Assembly (NCBI GenBank): GCA_036852015.1
Contig: JAANDG010000376.1
Coordinates: 1 to 64,000 of the forward strand
Reading direction: 5' to 3'
Origin: Pelodera strongyloides
Lineage: Eukaryota > Nematoda > Chromadorea > Rhabditida > Rhabditidae
Length of the DNA: 64,000 bases
The stretch's first letter is position 1, and each line of letters starts with the position of its first letter. The notes under the pieces are model-generated. The model was given only the letters and a program-made list of their open reading frames with translations, did not search any database and was not told where the DNA came from. The position numbers were made by a program, and so were the translations under genes. Below, in pieces: positions 57,618-64,000 of this stretch.

Positions 57618-60600
57618 TAGTAGGCATACTGTAATTAATATGTTCACGAGGACTTGTACTACTGTGGTTGTGAATCCATACTACAACCAAATTACTTTGA
57701 TATACGGATTATTATGTATGGATGCTCTGTGAACGAAGTAGCGAAGGGCCTTGAAGCTTCTCGGAACTGCACTGTGCGCGCGATTCGCGATTAGAAGGGT
57801 TTAGTAAAACAGTAGGGAAAGATTGTGCTTCATGTATGTTAAGACATAGCTATTTACGCAGATATAACCGAAATTTTTACCCTTTATGGTTGTAAGGTGC
57901 ATATTATCATCCACATATAATTTCAGGAATCAGAGCGCAATCCTTGCATTCGCCGTCGGTGGCGCGTTTAAACCAGGAAATGGGTTCAGTATCGTTGTCG
58001 GACACACGGACTCACCCTGTCTGAGAGTTAAGCCGGTCAGCAAACAGCAAGGAGACAAGTTCCTACAGGTTCGTATTGTTTTATTCTTTTTGGAATTGGT
58101 TATATTTTACATGAATAACTGAATAGGAACATTTCCGCCGGTCTGGCGTTGACCAGTTTAGCCTAACACTAAGAAATATATTCGCTTTGCATACTGCTGA
58201 TTAGTTTGAGTATCCCTTTGATCAAGATAGATTGTAGAGACCACGCTGAAGTATTCTGGGTTTTGCAGTTCAAGTTGGCCGTTATCTTACCGCTTTAGAG
58301 CCTAGGTTTTCGAAAGGACTGGTAGCGTGATAAGATATAAATAGTTGCGTTCTACCTTTGCCCCATAGCCTAGATAAGCCTTTGCCTTTGTCTATGAGTT
58401 TATGCTTCTCTTGAATATTTTCTTTCTCTGTGATTTCTTTGAGGGAAAGATAAGAAAAAATTCTGGAATTGATAAGTGTCATCTTTGATGTTTTACTATA
58501 AAACGAATTGGATCAGTGTATAGCAAAACCTCAGTGATCAAAGATCGAATGCTTCTTCTATCGACATTCAATACTTTATCGTAAGTAAGAAATACTTATG
58601 TTCTCCTACGATTATGAATTAAATTACCAAGTGTGATCATTATTTTGGATTTTGGGTTTCCTGAAGTTACAACATCTGTCACCTGTCACATTTAGGTTGG
58701 AGCCGCTACATATGGTGGTGGTATCTGGCGCACTTGGTTCGATCGCGATCTCTCTGTTGCCGGACAAATTGTGGTCAAGAAGGTTTGTTTCTCTCATGTC
58801 CACTTTCCATGCCATTCCGTATGAGCTCGTAGGTTCGAGACTCATATTGGAACATTGTTTACCGGCCAGCCCAACTTTTTTTGTCGGAGATTTAGAAACT
58901 AGAACGCCCGTGAAATCTATTGCAATACATAGACTTGTTAGTTACAGGAGGAGGAGGTCTAGTTCTAGGTTAGTAATATAACGCATAACATAACCGCATA
59001 ACAGAAAGACAACATGTAGGGTGCGGATGAGTAAGTTTTAGGAGATAACGGAGGAACCCTAACCGGTGATGGTGACTGTATTTGTGAATCTTTACAGGGC
59101 GATCATTTGTCTCGCAAGCTGATCAATGTCGAACGTCCGATTCTGTTCATCCCCAACCTGGCCATTCATTTGGAAACCGATAGAAACAAGTTCGAATGCA
59201 ATACTGAGACCCAACTCAGACCCATTATTGAGTCGTTTGCCGCTGCGGGTTTGAATGGAAACAATGGAAAGGGAGATGAGAAGGTTGGTTTAATTTTTGT
59301 GAAAGTGCGCTTTCACAAACACAGCAGTTATAAGTTCCGACTACTTTCGATACCGATAAAACCTGCTACCAAAAAGTGTTTGTAAGGAATGCAAAAATAC
59401 ATGTTTTCCCCTTTCTTTCAAAATAATTTCCCCTTTCCGTGATATTGCGGCAGTTTCGAATCCGAATCGTTAGTACCGCATAGCGAATCTCGTTTTGCAA
59501 ATCATCAGCTGCTCTTCAGCTATTAGGGGGCGCCTTCATGTTAGTGTTTCCAGACTTCTAAACTTCTTTCTAACTTCTCCTTCATGTTTTGCCTTTCATA
59601 CTTAACTTATTTTTATTTGGTCCTTAATCCTTTACTTTTAGAGTGATGCCACCAACGATCCCCGTTCAATTGTCTCCGAACATCACCCACACTTCCTGGA
59701 GCTCGTATCCAAAAGTGCTGAAGTGAATAAGGAAGATATTGTCGATCTCGATCTCTACCTTTATGATACCAACAAGGCGGTGAGAACATTTGAATGCTAT
59801 AAGTTTCGTATAATTGAACTGGAAATGATTCCGGTAATGAAAACCACATGCATGCCATCGAAAAGTGTCAAGGTAGAGAATCTCCCACAGATTGAGCCTG
59901 CTTCTTGGGCGGTGAGAACCTTAGAACCTTAGAAACTGTAGTATCGACTTGTAGCTAGAGACGAAAACGTTAAACGTGATTGTTTTGATCCAATTCTCTT
60001 CCAGCAAATCGCCGGCCTGAATGACGAGTTCATCTGTGGTGCTCGGCTGGACAACCTTGTGGGAACATACACTTCAGTGTCAGCTCTCATTGAGTCGGTC
60101 AATGATCCTGCTTATAACTCGGATCCCTCAGTCAGACTGGTCGCCTGCTTTGATAATGAGGAGGTTAGTTCTTAGTTCTGACACGCGTTGTTGTAACTGT
60201 CGAGTTTGAATTAGACTGTCTGTTCTAATACAAAGTATAGGACTAATAGGTATAATGTATTTTTGTGTTGAAGCCTGACACCACGTCTGTAAACGGGGCT
60301 CTTGAAAACTTCTGATGCGTGGTTTTACGTATAAATTTATATCCAAAATAATGCACTGTTCTTGTATTTTCAATTTTCCGTTCCATGCCACAATTTTTCG
60401 CTGATACTTTTTTTTGCAATTGTTTTGGTTGTTCAGGACGCAGAAACTGAATTAGTTGTCTTTTAGGTCGGCTCCCAATCTGCTCAGGGTGCCGGTTCAT
60501 CGATCACCGAATGGGTGTTGCGTAAACTGAGTGCCGGAGGACACTCGACTGCATTCGAAGACTCTATTGGAAAGAGTATGCTCATCTCAGCTGATCAGGC

Positions 60601-62289
60601 ACACGCCGCCCATCCGAATTACTCGGCAAAACACGAGGTGGGAATTTGAAAACTTTTGGGAGCTGATACGTTATTGGGTTACGGTAGTATGGTTACAGTA
60701 TCAGTACATGTTAGAATGCGAGGTTTGATCAGGAGTTACTGTACCTGAAACGTTTCCTGAGAGCAAAATTATCGGCGTACTGCATGGTTTTATTCTATGG
60801 TTTATGTTGCTTGGGAATTTGGGACGTATGGTTGATGAATGTTGATGCATCGTGCCTCACACAGTAAATTGCTAATTGTTTTGCTTAGTTATGCTAGTGC
60901 TGAAACACTTTTGTTTGGAGCAATTTGAAGAAAATTGGTTATACATTTTGATTTTAGGAAAATCATCGCCCTGCTTTCCACGGAGGAGTCGTGGTGAAGG
61001 TGAATGTGAACCAACGCTATGCTACCACTCAGACCACACACTCGGTGCTCAAGCAGGTCGCATTCGAGGCCGGAGTACCACTTCAGGTAAGGAATCAACT
61101 TTGAATGTTATGAATTTTCATTGTGCTGGGTTTTTGCTCTCTCAGTCTCTCATACTTCGTACACAGGCTTACTATATCTATAACACATGGAGATTTTTGC
61201 CAGTAGAAGAAAAAGTAATTTAGCGTATCCAGCTGAATTGACAGTTCTCTGTCTTGTTTTGTTGCGTTAAAGGGAATATGTAGGCCCTTTTTGAAGTTGA
61301 GCTGTATTAATAGAATGCGTGTTCCCCATTAAGGAAACAATAACAAAAGTTGTCTACAATTACCCACTTGAAAGAAAATGAATTACAAAGTTCGCCTTTT
61401 CCATAGTAAACGCGTTAATCAGACCCGTGACATAAATTTGGGCCTGATGGAGCAAATTTCAACTTATATCGGCAAATAGCAAGATTCAAGATGCAGGGCA
61501 TGCAAATTCGTATTTACATATTCAGTCGCCTATTTAAATTAACGTCTGGTATGGAAACGCTAGTTTCGCGTTTTTTTTTGCTTCATTTTCAGTGCCTACA
61601 TATTCCCTTTAAGGGTTTCAGCTCACCTATCTCTCTTTTTTTCTGCCTGTCCAGCTTATCTATATGTAGTTTCGTGGTAATTCAGTTTATTTCCAGAAAA
61701 TGATCGTCCGCAATGATTCCCCGTGCGGTTCGACGGTGGGACCTATTCTCTCGGCCAAGCTCGGTCTGGCCACCGTGGACGTGGGATGCCCTCAACTGGC
61801 CATGCATTCGATCCGCGAATTCGCTGATACCTCATCCATCCTTCAGGCTACTACCCTTTATTCGGTAAGTTATGTTTTACACGTGTCATACTACTTTAAC
61901 GGGTCATGCTCGTGAAAAAAAACAATGGGGGTATAACTAGAATAAGTATAGCTACGGTAGTGAATAGTATGTAAGTTTTGTTTTCCGAAGACCAATTTTT
62001 TTTTAGAAAATGTGTGTTTCAGTTGAATGAATAGCTTAAAGCGATACAACTACAGGTTTTTGAAACGTATCACAGACAAATGTGTTCCCGTGTGTTTATG
62101 CGTATAAACATATTTAGAATAAAAAATCGCGCATTTTGCTTTCACTTCAATATAATTAACGGTCCGACAATGCGCTTCAAAACCCGGCTGTTGTACCGCT
62201 TTAAAAATCCCATTTTTCATTATTTCCATGTGTTTTTTTTTCAGAAATTCTTCAACCGTTTGCCCTCAATCCTGTCTACCTTCGAGTAA
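56661..62289 (+). CDS. DNPEP: Aspartyl aminopeptidase (M18 family)
   Basis: Cytosolic dodecameric zinc exopeptidase that removes N-terminal Asp/Glu. Exons: 56661-56667 (7 nt, inferred), 57117-57200, 57408-57510, 57927-58068, 58696-58782, 59098-59283, 59642-59779, 60005-60163, 60467-60637, 60958-61086, 61697-61864, 62245-62289. All phases close, giving 472 residues, the family length. Metal ligands and catalytic residues are present: His91 in [14 protein letters not shown], Asp265 in GARLDNL, Glu301/Glu302 in CFDNEEVGS, Asp345 in ISADQAHA and His439 in [10 protein letters not shown]. Also [32 protein letters not shown] supplies the start and the phase required by exon 2. Introns 10 and 11 carry TTAA elements. 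Poly(A) signal at 62359. Confidence 0.95.
57535..57615. repeat. (TA)n microsatellite
   Basis: Interrupted TA tract in aminopeptidase intron 3, starting 25 nt after the donor. Confidence 0.95.
61267..61612. repeat. TTAA element, family 2, copy 2 (intronic)
   Basis: Bounded by TTAA at 61267-61270 and 61609-61612. Close to the element at 11768-12110 along its whole length. Lies in aminopeptidase intron 10; its right end is 84 nt before the acceptor. Confidence 0.9.
62036..62204. repeat. TTAA palindromic element, family 1 (copy j, diverged)
   Basis: TTAA at both ends. Inner GGTTTTTGAAACGTATC and GCGCTTCAAAACC arms are kept, while terminal blocks are eroded. In aminopeptidase intron 11, ending 40 nt before the acceptor. 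Confidence 0.8.
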
Positions 62290-62459
62290 TGGTGCCAATA
62301 ATAATTTATTCGTGTGATTGTGTGATATGATTTTTTTCGCATGTGATAATTTTTATATAATAAAACATTATAGTATTTGGATTCTAATGATCTTGTTTGC
62401 AGGTTGAACTCGTGTGTTCAAATAATATTGACAGGAATGCTTCGTTCGCAATAGCCCCC

Positions 62460-64000
62460 TCTAGGCTAGGCTGTCTAGGCTGAAATACATCTTGCCACAT
62501 TGTTTTCTAGCAGAAAACCCTGTGGCAAGATCTGTCTAGGCTGAAATACATCTTGCCACATTGTTTTCTAGGAGAAAACCCTGTGGCAAGATCAGTCTAG
62601 GCTGAAATACATCTGGCCACATTGTTTTCTAGGAGAAAACCCTGTGGCAAGACCAGTCTAGGCTGAAATACACTTGCCAAGGGATTTGGCAGCCCGAAAT
62701 ACAGTGTGGCAAGGTCAGTCTAGGCTGAAATACATCTTGCCACTGTTTTCTAGCAGAAAACCCTGTGGCAAGATCAGTCTAGGCTGAAATACATCTTGCC
62801 ACATTGTTTTCTAGGAGAAAACCCTGTGGCAAGACCAGTCTAGGCTGAAATACATCTTGCCACATTGTTTTCTAGGAGAAAACCCTGTGGCAAGACCAGT
62901 CTAGGCTGAAATACATCTTGCCAAGGAGAAAACCCTGTGGCAAGATCAGTCTAGGCTGAAATACATCTTGCCAAGGAGAAAACCCTGTGGCAAGATCAGT
63001 CTAGGCTGAAATACATCTTGCACATTGCTGTGGAAGACCAGTCTAGGCTGAAATACCCTGTGGCAAGACCAGTCTATGCTGAAATACTTGCCAAGGCTGA
63101 AAGTCTAGGCTGAAATACAAATTGCCAAGGAGAAAACCCTGTGGCAAGATCAGTCTAGGCTGAAATACATCTTGCCACATTGTTTTCTAGGGGAAAACCC
63201 TGTGGCAAGATCAGTCTAGGGTCTAGGCTGAAATACATCTTGCCACATTGTTTTCTAGGAGAAAACCCTGTGGCAAGACCAGTCGAGGCTGAAATACATC
63301 TTGCCAAGGAGAAAACCCTGTGGCAAGACCAGTCTAGGCTGAAATACATCTTGCCAAGGAGAAAACCCTGTGGCAAGACCAGTCTAGGCTGAAATACAAC
63401 TTGCCAAGGAGAAAACCCTGTGGCAAGGTCAGTCTAGGCTGAAATACATCTTGCACATTGTTTCTAGGAGAAAACCCTGTGGCAAAGACCCAGTCTAGGC
63501 TGTGGAAATTTACCATCTTGCCAAGGAGAAAGAACAACCCTCGTTGTGGCAAGACCAGTTAGGCTGAAAATTACATTCGTGCCAAGGCAGAAAAAAACCC
63601 TGTGGCAAAGGACCAATCAGTCAGGCGAAATACAAAACTTGCCAAGGAAAGAGAGAAAAACCTGTTGCAAGGTCAAGTCTAGGCTGAATGAATACATCTT
63701 GCGATTGTTTTCCTAGGCGAAAGCAAAAACTCGTGGCCTACCAGTCAAATTGAAATAATCGTGCACAGTTTTAGGAGAAATCCCTGTGGTAATATCACTG
63801 TAACTGAAATACATCTTGCCAAGGGAGGAAAACCGTGGCAAACCAGTTAGGTGAAATACATCTTGCCAAGCAGGGAAACCCCTTGTGGCAGGGAACCAGT
63901 CTAGGCTGAGATACAACTTGCCAAGGAGAAAAGGAAAAAACCCTTGGTGGAAAGGGTCGTCTAGGCGGAAATAACATCTGCCACCCATTGTTTTCTAGAG
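62460..64000. repeat. 61-bp minisatellite array, runs off the window
   Basis: More than 20 head-to-tail units of AGTCTAGGCTGAAATACATC, TTGCCACATTGTTTTCTAGG, AGAAAACCCTGTGGCAAGAC. Shorter units lack the ACATTGTTTTCT block. Each unit contains the inverted pair TCTTGCCACA / TGTGGCAAGA. Units are clean to about 63470, then fill with 1-2-nt indels up to the end. Open frames across it only reflect the repeat. Confidence 0.95.

Noticed and set aside
59780..59932. Extension of the aminopeptidase exon past 59779
   Set aside because: The frame stays open, but the family reads DTNKA directly into the [10 protein letters not shown] exon at 60005, and a GTGAGA donor is at the border.
62460..64000. Possible CRISPR array
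   Set aside because: The regular 61-bp period has no unique spacers between repeats, the units are wholly alike, and the genome is eukaryotic. It is a minisatellite.

Overview
This is nuclear DNA of a eukaryote, almost certainly a rhabditid nematode of Caenorhabditis type. Genes are split into many small exons. Introns mostly open with GTAAGT-like donors and end in TTTCAG. The proteins include an EGF-CUB astacin, a secreted CUB-vWA protein and an SLC22-like transporter, all typical of nematodes. An rps-3/RidA neighbour pair matches, as I recall it, the C. elegans arrangement. Exons were assembled by eye from splice sites, reading phase and family similarity. The phases close across all junctions of six gene models.

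Layout. 1-3919 (+): 3' two thirds of an MFS/SLC22-like transporter. 5923-10097 (+): complete secreted CUB-vWA gene. 10370-12110: four palindromic TTAA elements, three of them chained end to end. 12441-14330 (-): fragments of a probable cell-surface gene with a threonine-rich stalk. 14441-22234: repeat-derived sequence with no recognised gene. 22248-25888 (-): near-full-length non-LTR retrotransposon with a 2A peptide, PHD-like finger, endonuclease and reverse transcriptase, flanked by a 13-bp target duplication. 26060-36500: AT-rich, gene-poor, with permuted repeats and a 5'-truncated LINE. 36508-44273 (+): astacin-like gene whose zinc site is destroyed but whose frame is intact, followed by EGF, CUB and a probable GPI signal. 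45482-47023 (-): SETD9-like SET-domain gene. 47754-48883 (-): RidA. 51274-52776 (-): ribosomal protein S3. 53224-55000: palindrome and a 240-bp tandem-repeat block between TA tracts. 56661-62289 (+): complete aspartyl aminopeptidase. 62460-64000: 61-bp minisatellite running off the edge.

Three housekeeping genes (SETD9, RidA, rps-3) lie in the same direction and face away from the aminopeptidase. The secreted and surface genes (CUB-vWA, the stalked protein, the astacin-like protein) lie in the repeat-rich part. The dominant non-genic signal is a swarm of palindromic elements flanked by TTAA, about 11 copies of one family plus several relatives. Several sit in introns a few tens of bases before a splice acceptor. 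No prokaryotic feature, rRNA, CRISPR array or intact functional tRNA was seen.
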